A DNA stretch of 64,000 nt from Mesostigma viride (Eukaryota; Streptophyta; Mesostigmatophyceae; Mesostigmatales; Mesostigmataceae): contig RPFO01000123.1 in assembly GCA_009746045.1 (NCBI GenBank), forward strand, positions 1,347,410-1,411,409. The letters run 5' to 3'. The number at the start of each line of letters is the position of its first letter. Position 1 is the first letter of the stretch. The position numbers were made by a program, and so were the translations under genes. Shown here piece by piece: positions 9,864 through 18,873 of this stretch. The notes beneath the pieces are model-generated. The model made no database searches. It saw nothing but the letters and a program-made list of their open reading frames with translations, and was not told the DNA's origin.

Positions 9864-10838
9864 ATGCCTAGGCGAATGGGAGTAGGGAAGAGCAAACAGA
9901 AGAGGCAGACGGAGGACAAGGGCGCCTCCTGCGAGGTTGGAGCTAACAAGAGGACGGAGATGGTGGCTGTGCTTCACCTGATGGATATGCCGCTGGAGGT
10001 GGTAACGCATGTTGCCAGTTTCCTAGGCTTGATTGATCAGGCACGTTTTGAGTGCGTGAGTCGGAAGGCGCAAGCTGCGGTTGCTGGGCTTGGCTGTCGA
10101 TGGCGGGTATTTTGTGTTGCGGTGGCGGACAGAAGAGTGCCACGAGTGCCATTTACGCCGTATTTGTGGTCTACTAGACCATTTCACGCGTATCTAGGGA
10201 AGGAGCAGCTGGCGGAAAGGGGGGGGGCGTACCGAAGGGTCTGTCTGGAGACGTTTGACAGAATGACTGCAGTTCGGGGTTACTGGGAGGATTGGTCCCG
10301 TGACTTTCGAGACGAGAGGTGTATGTGGGGAGAAATGGATTTTGACGAACGCGAGCTCGAGAGAGACGAGGACTTAAAACAGCAAGTTGAGGAGAGGGAA
10401 AAGGTGGCTAAGGAGATGGAGATGCTGGCTGCTAATGAGTATATATGGGGATTGAAGAGCATGCTCTACTTTTCGAACGAACGTACCAATCGCGGTTTTC
10501 GTGATTGGCTGACGCCGTCGTACTTGGAGAGTCTTCCTCTGGATGCCGCCGAATTTGGACTGGCGCTGTGGCTGTTGGACAGAGGGGAGACGTCTACTGA
10601 TGTGACGTCTGAGGCTTTAAGGCTTCTGGAGGACAGGAATAGAGGGGTTGAGAACCTCGTGGCCGAAATTGTCATACAAAAATTTACACAGAAAGCTAAA
10701 GCTAGTGGGGAATGGGACGAATGGGAAGATGGATCCGAAATCCTTCGCTTTTGCGGGGATGAGAATGAGGTGGAACTCGATTTCTATATCAGGGATTTGG
10801 CAAGGGTGGGGAGTTGGGCCGATTTTGCCCAGAATTGA
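9864..10838 (+). CDS. F-box-like protein, family A member 2, 324 aa
   Basis: The start is the first in-frame ATG (MPRRMGVGKSK). A basic N-terminus is followed by an F-box-like region at residues 39-75 (LMDMPLEVVTHVASFLG, then RFECVSRKAQAAV), aligning with the 5433 gene and with the - strand gene at 57869-59113. An acidic coiled-coil-like segment follows (about 157-190, rich in E, R and K). Next come the family block YIWGLKSMLYF (193-203), then YLESLPLD (220-227) and a C-terminal LLEDRN...VAEIVIQ helix. An SCF-type adaptor role is inferred from the F-box; the shared C-terminal domain is not one I recognise. The gene is intronless and follows the 207-bp satellite by about 95 bp. It has no palindrome immediately upstream other than those in the satellite. 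Confidence 0.8.
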   Translation: MPRRMGVGKSKQKRQTEDKGASCEVGANKRTEMVAVLHLMDMPLEVVTHVASFLGLIDQARFECVSRKAQAAVAGLGCRWRVFCVAVADRRVPRVPFTPYLWSTRPFHAYLGKEQLAERGGAYRRVCLETFDRMTAVRGYWEDWSRDFRDERCMWGEMDFDERELERDEDLKQQVEEREKVAKEMEMLAANEYIWGLKSMLYFSNERTNRGFRDWLTPSYLESLPLDAAEFGLALWLLDRGETSTDVTSEALRLLEDRNRGVENLVAEIVIQKFTQKAKASGEWDEWEDGSEILRFCGDENEVELDFYIRDLARVGSWADFAQN

Positions 10839-10980
10839 CGAGAAGCCTCTTTTCTTGTCCGATTGGAGGGATACCTATTTCGATTAGGAGTTTTGTGGAT
10901 GATGTATCAATAATTTTAATTTTCAATTTTGCTATATGAGGCCGTCATCAATCGTTGACTTTGGGTGTGATTTTCTTGCG

Positions 10981-10994
10981 CCAACGGCCGCTGG
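10981..10994. promoter_or_regulatory. Variant palindrome upstream of second MYND gene
   Basis: CCAACGGCCGCTGG lies 79 bp before the preferred start of the MYND gene, inside the leader TGGGTGTGATTTTCTTGCG seen upstream of several other genes here (also at about 11,974 and 12,878). Confidence 0.5.
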
Positions 10995-11072
10995 GATGGA
11001 GAAATGTCAAAAGGGGGGTTGAGTAAAATATTACTTACGTATTACGCACGTGCCAATTGGCGCAGGGGAGGG

Positions 11073-11863
11073 ATGGCGGAGACGGGCGAGCTGGAATCTT
11101 CGACCCGCGCTGCGATTGCCTGCGTGGCAGCAAACGTACTTAACCGGGCTCGCGAGATCCACGGATGGGTACGGCAGCACGAGAAGCGCCTGGGTCGCCA
11201 GTTTGCGGTTTTGGTCGTGTATGACTCGTTCGCCTCAGTAGGACGACAGATTAATCTCCAGTTGCTGGACATGTACTTCGCCTTGGCTGGCGGATTCTAC
11301 AAGCCCACGCCGGCGGATCGGGTTCCACTCAATCGAGACATCGAGTTTCGACTTTTGGTGTCGTATGTCGGAAAGGTTGGGTGGGACCAGTGGGAGAAAG
11401 ACCAGTGGGGGAAATTTCCAGACGCGAGTGAGGCGCAGCCGAGATTGACCGTATCGGCGAGAGTAGAGGGGGGGGGTTTGAAGGTTTCCATTTTACATTC
11501 GGGAATTCCGAGTCCGTGAAATTGACGTTTTCACGGATGATCGTTCTCCCGGGGGTGGGAGGGCCGATGCTCGGCTCGCTTCCAAAGTGTTGCTCGAATC
11601 AGGCGTGCTCTGTGGAAGAGGGTGTCCACCGCAAGTGCGGGGGTTGTCGAGACGTCCGGTATTGTGCTGCCGAATGCCAGCGTGCGGACTGGGAGGAACA
11701 CAAGAAGTGGTGTAACAAGTATCGTGAGGCGAGAAAGTCTCTCAGCACTATGCACGGCGACGTTACAGACAGCTGGTCTGGTGTCAATTTGGCCGGACTT
11801 GTAATTCGGATGGGGGGTGAAGTGCATTTCAAGTTCAAAGGTGAAATGTTCAAGGTTTTTTGA
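11073..11863 (+). CDS. MYND-type zinc finger protein, -1 frameshifted, paralogue of 4342 gene
   Basis: The N-terminal part (11073-11519 as read) aligns with the MYND gene at 4342: RQFAVLVVYDSFASVGR and IEFRLLVSYVGK match AVLLAFDSF and EFRLLVSF. The MYND finger itself lies in the -1 frame and ends at 11863 (RKCGGCRDVRYCAAECQRAD, then HKKWC). The frames meet at a G9 run at 11468-11476, read as GAG GGG GGG; slipping back one base continues GFEGFHFTFGNSE and restores a full-length protein. The ATG at 11073 is preferred over 11004 because it matches the paralogue's length. This may be a pseudogene, programmed frameshifting, or one missing G in the assembly. Without the shift the first product would lack the zinc finger. 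Confidence 0.75.
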
Positions 11864-11874
11864 GGGGACTAAAT

Positions 11875-11966
11875 CGTACCCCAGGGCGATTTGTGAGGCG
11901 ATGTCCGCGCTGGGGGAACAGTACCCCTGTTCGACTGCGTGAGGGGAATGGATTCTGCGACTGAAG
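11875..11966 (+). pseudogene. 3' remnant of a paralogue of the 12226 gene
   Basis: About 80 bp ending GATTCTGCGACTGAAG closely resemble the last ~28 codons of the 12226 gene (both contain GTGAGGYGATG, a CGCGCT block, GAACAGTAC or GAGTAC, and the identical ATTCTGCGACTGA end). Here the frame is broken by a TGA. Both copies are followed by the same TTGGGTGTGATTTTCTTGCG leader and a palindrome. This shows that gene plus downstream palindrome was duplicated as a unit. Confidence 0.7.
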
Positions 11967-11991
11967 AAATTTTGGGTGTGATTTTCTTGCG

Positions 11992-12128
11992 CCAACGGCC
12001 GTTGGAACTTGCAAATTAGGGTTTGATTTTCTTTGCAACCGGAAGTAGGGTGTGGTTTGCCACGTGGAAACATGGATGTAATTAATAAATGCATAATAAA
12101 ACATTTTTCGTGCGCCAACGGTCGTTGG
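11992..12128. promoter_or_regulatory. Palindromes upstream of the 12226 gene
   Basis: A perfect palindrome lies at 11992-12005 and a variant (CCAACGGTCGTTGG) at 12115-12128. A third half-copy (GGCCGTTGAC) lies at about 12178, 45 bp before the ATG, within a leader shared with the 13213 gene. Confidence 0.5.
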
Positions 12129-12225
12129 AGGCTGGAAACTGGTGTGTGATTTTGATGCGCGTTTTTTCAAGCAAAAGGCCGTTGACGGTGACAAATTTAT
12201 ATCAAACGGTGTCGGTGGTGTGCAG

Positions 12226-12870
12226 ATGACGTTCTACAGGACGAAGGGGGGCGAGTGGATCGATATCACCGAATGGCAACAAAAGCGTGACGACTTGGAA
12301 GACAGGCTTCGGGGTGTGGTTAAGAGCGCGCTCAGGCTTTTGCCGGATATTAACCTGGATTTTAAGCCCAAGGGTGAAAGGTCATATTTGAGACCGGATG
12401 TCGCGAAGGCCGCGACTCTTGTTTTCAATATTGAGGGTCGGGGACTTCCAAAGCCGACCGTTGAGCCACTTGAGGAGGTGCTTGTGAGGTGTGGTGCTAT
12501 AAGGCCCTATGATCCATCAATACCCAGCCCAATTCGTGTTCGGAGGATCGATGCGGATGGGAAGGAAACTTGGATACCGTTCATGCGGCACTATGATACC
12601 GGAGAAGGGTTTGAGGGTTTGGGGCAGGTGGGACGGTTCGAATGGGTCATCTTGAAGGACGGCAAGTACTTCAAGCATCACACTGACCTGATTCCAGACC
12701 GGCTGTTCATGTCTGCTGGAGATTGCATGGTCTGGTTGAGGGAATACGTGCATGAGTGGGGAAGTGCCGGTGTTGACGAGTTTGAGAAGGCGGTTCGTGA
12801 GGTGATGTTCGCGCTCGGGCAGGAGTACAAGTTCGAGTGCGTGACCGAGGCGAATCGATTCTGCGACTGA
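12226..12870 (+). CDS. Orphan protein, 214 aa
   Basis: No domain is recognised. The first ATG of the frame is 12226 (MTFYRTKGGEWIDITEW), directly preceded by GTGTGCAG, which looks like a 3' splice site. The 13213 gene has a nearly identical ~50-bp leader ending CGCAG|ATG. The protein is mixed alpha/beta in composition, with a charged N-terminus (QQKRDDLEDRLR), a YLRPDVAKAA segment and an aromatic-rich middle (RFEWVILKDGKYFKHH). A C-terminal helix follows (DEFEKAVREVMFALGQEY). The stop is 24 bp before the next palindrome. A truncated copy of its 3' end lies upstream at 11.9 kb. Confidence 0.65.
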   Translation: MTFYRTKGGEWIDITEWQQKRDDLEDRLRGVVKSALRLLPDINLDFKPKGERSYLRPDVAKAATLVFNIEGRGLPKPTVEPLEEVLVRCGAIRPYDPSIPSPIRVRRIDADGKETWIPFMRHYDTGEGFEGLGQVGRFEWVILKDGKYFKHHTDLIPDRLFMSAGDCMVWLREYVHEWGSAGVDEFEKAVREVMFALGQEYKFECVTEANRFCD

Positions 12871-12894
12871 AGTGTTGGGTGTGATTTTCTTGCG

Positions 12895-13173
12895 CCAACG
12901 GCCGTTGGAACCTGCAAAATAGGGTTTGATTTTCTTTGCGCCAACGGCCGTTGGAACCTGCAAATTAGGGTTTGATTTTGCGCCAACGGCCATTGGCAGC
13001 TGGAAAGTTGGGTGTGATTCGCCACGTGGCAATATGGATGTAATCAATAAATGCATAATAAAAATTGTTTTCGTGCATTTTTCGTGCGCCAACGGCCGTT
13101 GGAGGCTGGAAAATGGTGTGATTTTCGTGCGCGTAATAAATCATTCTTGTTGTGTCAAGCCAACGGCCGTTGA
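12895..13173. promoter_or_regulatory. Five palindromes between the 12226 and 13213 genes
   Basis: Perfect copies lie at 12895-12908, 12941-12954 and 13089-13102; variants lie at 12983-12996 (CCATTGG end) and 13160-13173 (CCGTTGA end). They alternate with CTGCAAAwTAGGGTTTGATTTT-type spacers, the same grammar as the 28.4 and 30.2 kb arrays, so this is a short array in the making. The last copy opens the leader shared with the 12226 gene. Confidence 0.6.
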
Positions 13174-13212
13174 CGGTGAGAAATGTGTATCAAACGGTGT
13201 TGGTGGTCGCAG

Positions 13213-13994
13213 ATGGCGGTCAAATGCACGGTTGCGTGGTGCCAGGAAGCGAGAGCAGGAGGGGATGACTTGTGCGTGCGTCATGTCAGCGTGCGAACGG
13301 GAATGGCAGGGAGGGTGAAGGATTTGTTTGCAAAAAAGGGGGATGTATCGCCCGGCATTGCCAGCTTCCATTCGGGACGGATTGCATGCCTTTTTGTGAT
13401 GGACACGCCAAGTTGTCAGGGGAGATGCAAGAGGTGATCAAAGGAGGCTTGTTGTTTGTGCATGGCGAGTCCAGTGCTGGTGAAGGACCTCTTGTCCTGA
13501 GTTTTGAGGTGGACGGTGCTGGAAGTCTGGAAAGAATGGCGGTCAGGTCGCGGGAATGGATGTTGAATCACCCTGACTTTGACTCGTATGCCTACTGCCA
13601 AGGTTTCGGGGACGCCGTTTTTACATGGATGCTGTGCTCGGAGGATGACGTGCATGCGATTGTTTCGCATGACGACTTGGATATCGCAGGCGCCATGGGC
13701 GCAGACCTGTTGTTGTATTTCATGATTGGATGGGGTTGCGGATTTTTGGAAGGTGATTGGTGGGTCCCGCACCTCGCAAGGCTTACTTTTGCGGTCGGCG
13801 AATTGCCTGTACCTGTTGAAGTCTCAAAAACTCGTGTGGAGATGGCTGCCGTTCTGGCATCGGGGGTTAAGCGCCAAGCCCGATTTGCCATGACCGTTGT
13901 TGCTGATGCTGAGGGGGAGGAAATTGAAAAGGTCGTGGAAAGGGTCGTCCTGGCCTCTGCTTTGGTGGAGAGAGCAAGGCATGCATGCGACTAG
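13213..13994 (+). CDS. CCCH-module zinc protein, -1 frameshifted, 260 aa if joined
   Basis: The ATG at 13213 (MAVKCTVAWCQ) follows a GGTCGCAG acceptor-like leader. The first frame carries Cys/His module 1 (C-x4-C...LCVRH) and stops at 13437. The frame from about 13338 carries module 2 (GGCIARHC... then PFCDGH) and runs to 13994. They join by a -1 slip at GCA AAA AAG GGG, an in-frame A AAA AAG heptamer. The joined protein would be 260 aa, the same length as the 18091 protein, and both modules align with that paralogue (KCKICTEP...LCAEH and GFLRCDRP...YCKTH). The C-x4-C-x(8-10)-C-x2-H spacing resembles WRKY19-type zinc repeats; zinc binding is inferred. The remaining ~190 residues are unknown. 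Confidence 0.65.
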
Positions 13995-14007
13995 GTGTTT
14001 TTGGTCG

Positions 14008-14021
14008 CCAACGGCCGTTGG
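14008..14021. promoter_or_regulatory. Palindrome 14 bp after a stop, 45 bp before an ATG
   Basis: A perfect CCAACGGCCGTTGG lies in the 71-bp gap between two same-strand genes (stop at 13994, start at 14066). In so short a gap it must serve as the 3' flank of one gene, the 5' flank of the next, or both. Confidence 0.55.
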
Positions 14022-14333
14022 ACTTGCAAAATGTCCTGTGAGCTGAGTCCGTTTCTTCAATTGCGATGGACGTCGGTTGTGCAGGGGCAGGGTGTAGGAT
14101 GGAGTGCGGAAAAGAAGGAAAGGAAGGGGGGGAGACTACAAAGGAAAACCTGATAGAGATTGTGGAGGCCGAACTGGAAGACCTGCCCGATCTGGTTCTC
14201 GAAGAGGACGGGCAATTGCACGCTGAACGTCTTGATGGCGTGGGCATGATGATGTCGGAGGTTGATGGGTATGGTGGAATTGCTAAAGGTGTATTGCGTA
14301 AATTGAGGCGTGAGGAGGATGTGGGGACTCCGG

Positions 14334-14845
14334 TGTCAAGAATCCTGTCTTGAATATGCCCATTATGCTGACCGTGCAGAAATCTATAATACGGGCAACT
14401 GTATTCGAGCCCTAATTAACAAATAGATATGCTCGGATAGTAGTACCTAAGTGGGATTTGTCCTACGTGAACGGACACTATGACTATGTGCCAAGTTGTA
14501 CAATGGCACTAGGACCATTGGTCACTATCTTCACCAGATTATAGTATTGTGTCATATGCATGTCATACCATGCCGTACCGAGTCATGCATGCGCATGCAC
14601 CATGTTCCAACATACCAGCTGTCGTTATCGACCCATTGTCGGCCCATGCCCATACCAGGGCCGCCGCCACCACTCACCTACCATAATTACCAATGTACAC
14701 GCTACCTTGAGGTAGCCATGGAAAGCCACACCATATGGACGTAATAAATAATTTTCCTGGCTCCTGACGCTTAAGTTGGCAATGATTCACCACCTACAAA
14801 TTATTAATTTAAGTCCCCATAATAATAACCCCATGCCCTTTAACA
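14334..14845 (+). repeat. 5' LTR
   Basis: The 512-bp left long terminal repeat is 511/512 identical to the right one. It begins TGTCAAGAATCC and ends CCCTTTAACA. The ~82-aa frame inside (MYNGTRTIGHYLHQ...) occurs in both LTRs and is not considered a gene. Confidence 0.95.
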
Positions 14846-16503
14846 TGGCATCGGAGGTCCGGGGCAAGATTTTTCAACGGAATTAACCAACCTCTAAGCG
14901 GCAGCTCACATTTATTGAGCGCCTTGATCATAGTTTATATTTTCATATACGGAGCAGCTTCGTCGAATTCTTGTACTTGATACGACCATGATTATGGCGC
15001 AGATGCTACCGTGAAATTCAAGGCTTTCAATCGACTTACTTCAATGTGTGGTAACACCAAATATTCGGGGTGACACCTACCGTCGCTAAAATCCGTCAAG
15101 AATTTCCCAAGCTCCGGTGCGCAGGCCAGATCTACGCTTTTATACTTATATATGCCCGAAACTGATCAAACGCCAACATCTCGGTGATGGGGACGTCGGC
15201 ACTGAAGCCTGGCACTCAAAAGGTGCCGGCTCTGGTTCCAGGCAGCGCCAGTGATTTTTTACCTGGCAGCACATTTTTGGCCAAGTGCAGTGCGTTCAAT
15301 CGGCGCGGGGTCACTGACGGGCTCCCACTGAGCCGCGCGAGCTGTGAGCATCGACGAGAAATCGGCGGAGCTGTTTACCTCAAGAATTTTTCATGAGAAC
15401 CGGTCTTTCTTTTGTACCGGCACCATTTCGCGTGGCATCAACATTCTTTTGGGCGCATTCTTTTAAACCGGAATTCCTTTTTTTTTTAAACGGTCATCAC
15501 TTCAAGAGCCCAGAGCCTGCCATGTTCCAAGTTTCCAAGAAAAAAGGGAACATTCCCTGGGTCCTGCTCTCAAGGCCAGCCTGCTGACACAGCTGCACAC
15601 CACACTAAGGAGGGTGCTCACTAACTCCCCACGTTGTTTTCAGCACTAGTTGCAGTTTTATAATTCAGTCACATTTAACTAGTTGCAGGCACCACTAGCA
15701 GCAGTAACAGCTAGTTGCACTATCACGTGCCAGCACTAGACACCCACTAGCAACCAGTTGCCCCATACTGTAATGTAGGCAGCAGTAACAGCACAGTCCC
15801 ATCAGCACCATCACACTGGCATCAACAAGCACAGCAGGCAACACCAGCAGGAACAGAGTACACTGCATAGTCCATGCAGGCAGCTACCCACACTTGCCTA
15901 GCCAGCAAGGAGAAGTAGTAGCACCCAGCAGCACATGCATGACTCTCCACCACAGGCGTAGAGTAGATAGTAGCTGCAGTCAGCTGCACGCACTTGTCTA
16001 GCTAGCAAGTAGCAGTCCAGCAACCAGCTCTACATCCTCACGTCACAGTTCACCTTGTAGTAGTTGCAGTAAGTTGCATCAAAACCTGTTGGCAAACAAG
16101 TCAAAGTAGCACTACCAGCACCACACAAGAAACTGTACCCACACACAGCATAGATCGTGTGTGCACACACAACAGCTGACGTCACCGGTTTACCAGCCGC
16201 TACCAGTTCCCAACGTTTCGAGCTGCAACCCTGGCATCAACCAGTACCGGCTACAGTCTGCATCCAGACTCAACACTGAGCAACCAGTCTTTACAGTTTA
16301 AGAGCCTGTTTCCAGTTTGGCTCCACCCTCGTGTGGCGCACTCCATGTGACAATATGGGGCTACACAACCTTGCCCTCATTTTTCTTGCTGTTTTATATC
16401 AAGACCAGGGTGTCGTGTAAGGAGGGAATCCACTTAGGTACCCGACTACCCTCGCCCAGGATCTAGCATTTGTATTTATAGACAGCATCATGTGCAAGGA
16501 GGG
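14846..16503 (+). other. Internal region of the LTR element
   Basis: The region is non-coding as far as can be seen. The left third holds short frames (70 and 64 aa) without retroelement motifs. The middle (about 15,600-16,300) is rich in CAGC, CTAGTTGCA and GCACTAG short repeats. The right end carries the polypurine tract. No RT (YxDD), protease (DSG/DTG) or zinc-knuckle pattern is visible. Confidence 0.8.
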
Positions 16504-17015
16504 TGTCAAGAATCCTGTCTTGAATATGCCCATTATGCTGACCGTGCAGAAATCTATAATACGGGCAACTGTATTCGAGCCCTAATTAACAAATAGATAT
16601 GCTCGGATAGTAGTACCTAAGTGGGATTTGTCCTACGTGAACGGACACTATGACTATGTGCCAAGTTGTACAATGGCACTAGGACCATTGGTCACTATCT
16701 TCACCAGATTATAGTATTGTGTCATATGCATGTCATACCATGCCGTACCGAGTCATGCATGCGCATGCACCATGTTCCAACATACCAGCTGTCGTTATCG
16801 ACCCATTGTCGGCCCATGCCCATACCAGGGCCGCCGCCACCACTCACCTACCATAATTACCAATGTACACGCTACCTTGAGGTAGCCATGGAAAGCCACA
16901 CCATATGGACGTAATAAATAATTTTCCTGGCTCCTGACGCTTAAGTTGGCAATGATTCACCACCTACAAATTATTAATTTAAGTCCCCATAATAATAACC
17001 CCATGCCTTTTAACA
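16504..17015 (+). repeat. 3' LTR
   Basis: The 512-bp right long terminal repeat is preceded by AAGGAGGG and followed by the TCCGG target duplication. One substitution separates it from the 5' LTR. Confidence 0.95.
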
Positions 17016-17189
17016 TCCGGCTCATGTTTTGGTCAGTTTTATGAACGACAATTGGGGTCGAATGCAACCCACTAAAGATGGGGAGGATGTTGACTAGAAT
17101 GTGATTTTAGGATGAATGTAAATTTATTTAATAAAGAAGAATCATTTGGAAAAAATCGCCTGATGGTGTCAAGTTTTGTGCGTCTAAGG

Positions 17190-17238
17190 CCAACGGCCGT
17201 TGGGGTGTGTGGAATTTAACAGGGCCAACGGCCGTTGA
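17190..17238. promoter_or_regulatory. Two palindromes upstream of the 17292 gene
   Basis: A perfect copy lies at 17190-17203 and a TTGA-ended variant at 17225-17238. The variant is 53 bp before the ATG; the equivalent TTGA variant stands 39 bp before the ATG in the 13213 gene. Confidence 0.5.
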
Positions 17239-17291
17239 CCCTGCTGAATGCGTGCGTTTGCGGGTGGTGTAAAAAATATCGATGTGCACAG

Positions 17292-17864
17292 ATGGACCCC
17301 ATTCGATGCGAACATCCGGATTGTCAATGGGAAGGAATGCCGACGGACAGCGAGTGGTTCTGTCCCAAGCATTCTGACGTATGGGGGGCGTTGTTTGCCG
17401 AAATCGAGAGCGGGCTGATGACGATTGACCGTCACATCGTGACGAAAAAGTGGAAGCCTTGGCCCAACAACATGGTTTTGGTCTTGTACTATGTTGACAA
17501 GAAGCCTCGATTCATGCTGCGTGATGCAGAGTGGGTGATAGAGGAGGTGGGACAGATGCGACCTGGAGAGGGGATAGGCGGAGAGGACAAGCCGCCAAGG
17601 CATGTGTGGGCTTACATGGGAGACCATCCCGACTGTCCAACGGCCAAAGTGTGGCATGATATGGGAAGGGACCTGGCCACGGAGTCCGCGTATGAGTGCG
17701 CGCGACTCGTGACAGCGCTCTTGAAGGGGGAGGTGAAAGACCTGATGCGCAAGGGGGGGTTGGTAGAGCAGATTAGACAGCAGATTAGACGTGTGTGTGA
17801 TTTTGATGAGGAGATTGATGAGAAGCCGGCAAAGAGGGGCAGGATGGACAGAATTGCTCAGTAA
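17292..17864 (+). CDS. CCCH-module zinc protein, 190 aa
   Basis: The start ATG at 17292 directly follows GTGCACAG. The N-terminus (MDPIRCEHPDCQWEGMPTD then WFCPKHSDVW) has one C-x4-C-x10-C-x2-H module like the second modules of the 13213 and 18091 proteins, placing it in the same family. A block further on (MGRDLATESAYECARLVTALL) resembles MGDSLQGVARECAYTLMTQL of the 18091 protein, which suggests homology beyond the zinc module. The tail is basic (KPAKRGRMDR) and may be nuclear targeting. The gene is intronless. The molecular role is unknown. Zinc binding is inferred from residue spacing only. Confidence 0.7.
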   Translation: MDPIRCEHPDCQWEGMPTDSEWFCPKHSDVWGALFAEIESGLMTIDRHIVTKKWKPWPNNMVLVLYYVDKKPRFMLRDAEWVIEEVGQMRPGEGIGGEDKPPRHVWAYMGDHPDCPTAKVWHDMGRDLATESAYECARLVTALLKGEVKDLMRKGGLVEQIRQQIRRVCDFDEEIDEKPAKRGRMDRIAQ

Positions 17865-18090
17865 GAAAGAGAGGGAGAAAATATGATTTGATTAATCTGA
17901 TGCGTGTAATTGAAACTAATTTATTTTGTCTCATAAAACTTCTTTGAACGGACCTTCTTTGAACCAACAATTATTGCACAAAAAGACTAGATTGAGAATT
18001 GTGTGAGAAAGACGCCAGAGGGGGTTCTGACGGTGCTCATTGCCCCTGTTATACAATGGCTGCTGTATGGGACTCATGGCAATTGCGCAG
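17865..18090. other. Intergenic spacer
   Basis: The spacer contains AT-rich sequence, no perfect palindrome, and a leader ending AATTGCGCAG just before the next ATG. Nothing else is evident. Confidence 0.5.
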
Positions 18091-18873
18091 ATGGCAACGA
18101 AATGCAAAATCTGTACGGAGCCCGTAAGGGTCGAGGGACTGTGCGCGGAACATTATAAGTTCCTACAAGAGCACGACCTCGAGTACCAACATGCCAAGGA
18201 TCCATACGGGGTGTGTGGATTTCTTAGATGTGATAGACCACTGGAGGGATTGGATGTGTATTGCAAGACACATCTACCTTTTGCCGAGAAGTTGGAGGAC
18301 GTGTGCGCTCGTGGGATCGCATACGTAGCAAGTTTGCAGATGTTGATGGGGAAGACCGGAATGACACGCTCAGTCCTCCACTTCACGGCAACGCACACTG
18401 GGGAACGGAAAGTTGAGCTGGTGCGCCTCGACAGGCAGGGACTCGAGATTTTGGCAGAGGGGGACAGCGCGTACGGGTTTGCTCATGGGCATAACGTTAC
18501 CATGGGGGATTCCTTGCAGGGTGTGGCGCGGGAATGCGCGTACACCTTGATGACGCAGCTAGGATTTGTGGAAGCACAAAGACTGCACAAGGATATTTTG
18601 GAGCTTCTTCTTGCCGCAGAGCCGGTGGGACTGCCGAAGAGGCCTGAGGAGCGGGACCGTTTGATCAGGATGGTGGTGAAGGCGGATATAGATGCAGATG
18701 TGGAGGCCGCAAAGGCGAAGGCAGAGGAAGCGCGTCGTGCAAAGGAGGAATCGGATCAAGAACTGATGGAGAAGATGCAGAGCTCCAACAAAATTTTGCA
18801 TCGTTTGGGGATGGCGGACGTCGCTTATGAATGGGAGTCCGGGAAGGGGAAGAAACAAAAGAGGAAAAGATAA
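18091..18873 (+). CDS. Two-module CCCH zinc protein with coiled coil, 260 aa
   Basis: MATKCKICTEPVRVEGLCAEH gives zinc module 1 and CGFLRCDRPLEG with YCKTH gives module 2, aligning residue for residue with the 13213 protein's first 70 residues. A central region of unknown type follows. From about residue 190 a long charged helix (DADVEAAKAKAEEARRAKEE) predicts a coiled coil, and the C-terminus KGKKQKRKR is a strong nuclear localisation signal. The ATG at 18091 is chosen because it matches the paralogue's start and follows GCGCAG; ATGs at 18067 and 18076 are also in frame and possible. The gene is intronless. It could be a nuclear DNA- or RNA-associated protein; this is inference from composition. 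Confidence 0.72.
   Translation: MATKCKICTEPVRVEGLCAEHYKFLQEHDLEYQHAKDPYGVCGFLRCDRPLEGLDVYCKTHLPFAEKLEDVCARGIAYVASLQMLMGKTGMTRSVLHFTATHTGERKVELVRLDRQGLEILAEGDSAYGFAHGHNVTMGDSLQGVARECAYTLMTQLGFVEAQRLHKDILELLLAAEPVGLPKRPEERDRLIRMVVKADIDADVEAAKAKAEEARRAKEESDQELMEKMQSSNKILHRLGMADVAYEWESGKGKKQKRKR

Larger units (their letters stand above)
14334..17015 (+). mobile_element. Non-autonomous LTR retrotransposon, 2,682 bp
   Basis: Two 512-bp LTRs (14334-14845 and 16504-17015) start TGTCAAG and end TTTAACA. They differ at a single site (C at 14838, T at 17008). A 5-bp target duplication TCCGG flanks the element (14329-14333 and 17016-17020). A primer-binding-like site TGGCATCGGAGG starts right after the 5' LTR and matches 9 of 12 bases of the usual initiator-tRNA-Met site of plant elements. 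A polypurine tract AAGGAGGG precedes the 3' LTR. The 1,658-bp interior has no gag, protease, RT or integrase frame, so enzymes must come from elsewhere. It is larger than a classical TRIM and smaller than a LARD. Near-identical LTRs mean recent insertion. Confidence 0.95.
14066..17097 (+). pseudogene. Small orphan gene split by an LTR retrotransposon
   Basis: The frame starts MDVGCAGAGCRMECGKE and is rich in Glu (IVEAELEDLPDLVLEEDGQL). At present it runs into the 5' LTR and stops at 14353. Removing the element (14334-17015) and one copy of the TCCGG target duplication rejoins 14066-14333 to 17021-17097, an uninterrupted 345-bp frame of 114 codons plus TAG. The exact divisibility by three and the continuing frame (ACT CCG GCT CAT GTT) make interruption of a real gene very likely. 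A palindrome lies 45 bp upstream of the start. No family is recognised. In this haplotype the protein would lose its last 25 residues and gain six LTR-encoded ones. Confidence 0.7.

Noticed and set aside
13297-13315. 19-nt GT-AG intron in the 13213 gene
   Set aside because: Removing GTGCGAACGGGAATGGCAG leads straight to an in-frame TGA; the -1 slip at AAAAAAG explains the frames better.
14496-14744. 82-aa gene in the LTR
   Set aside because: The same frame occurs in both LTRs and shows no motif; it is most likely chance.
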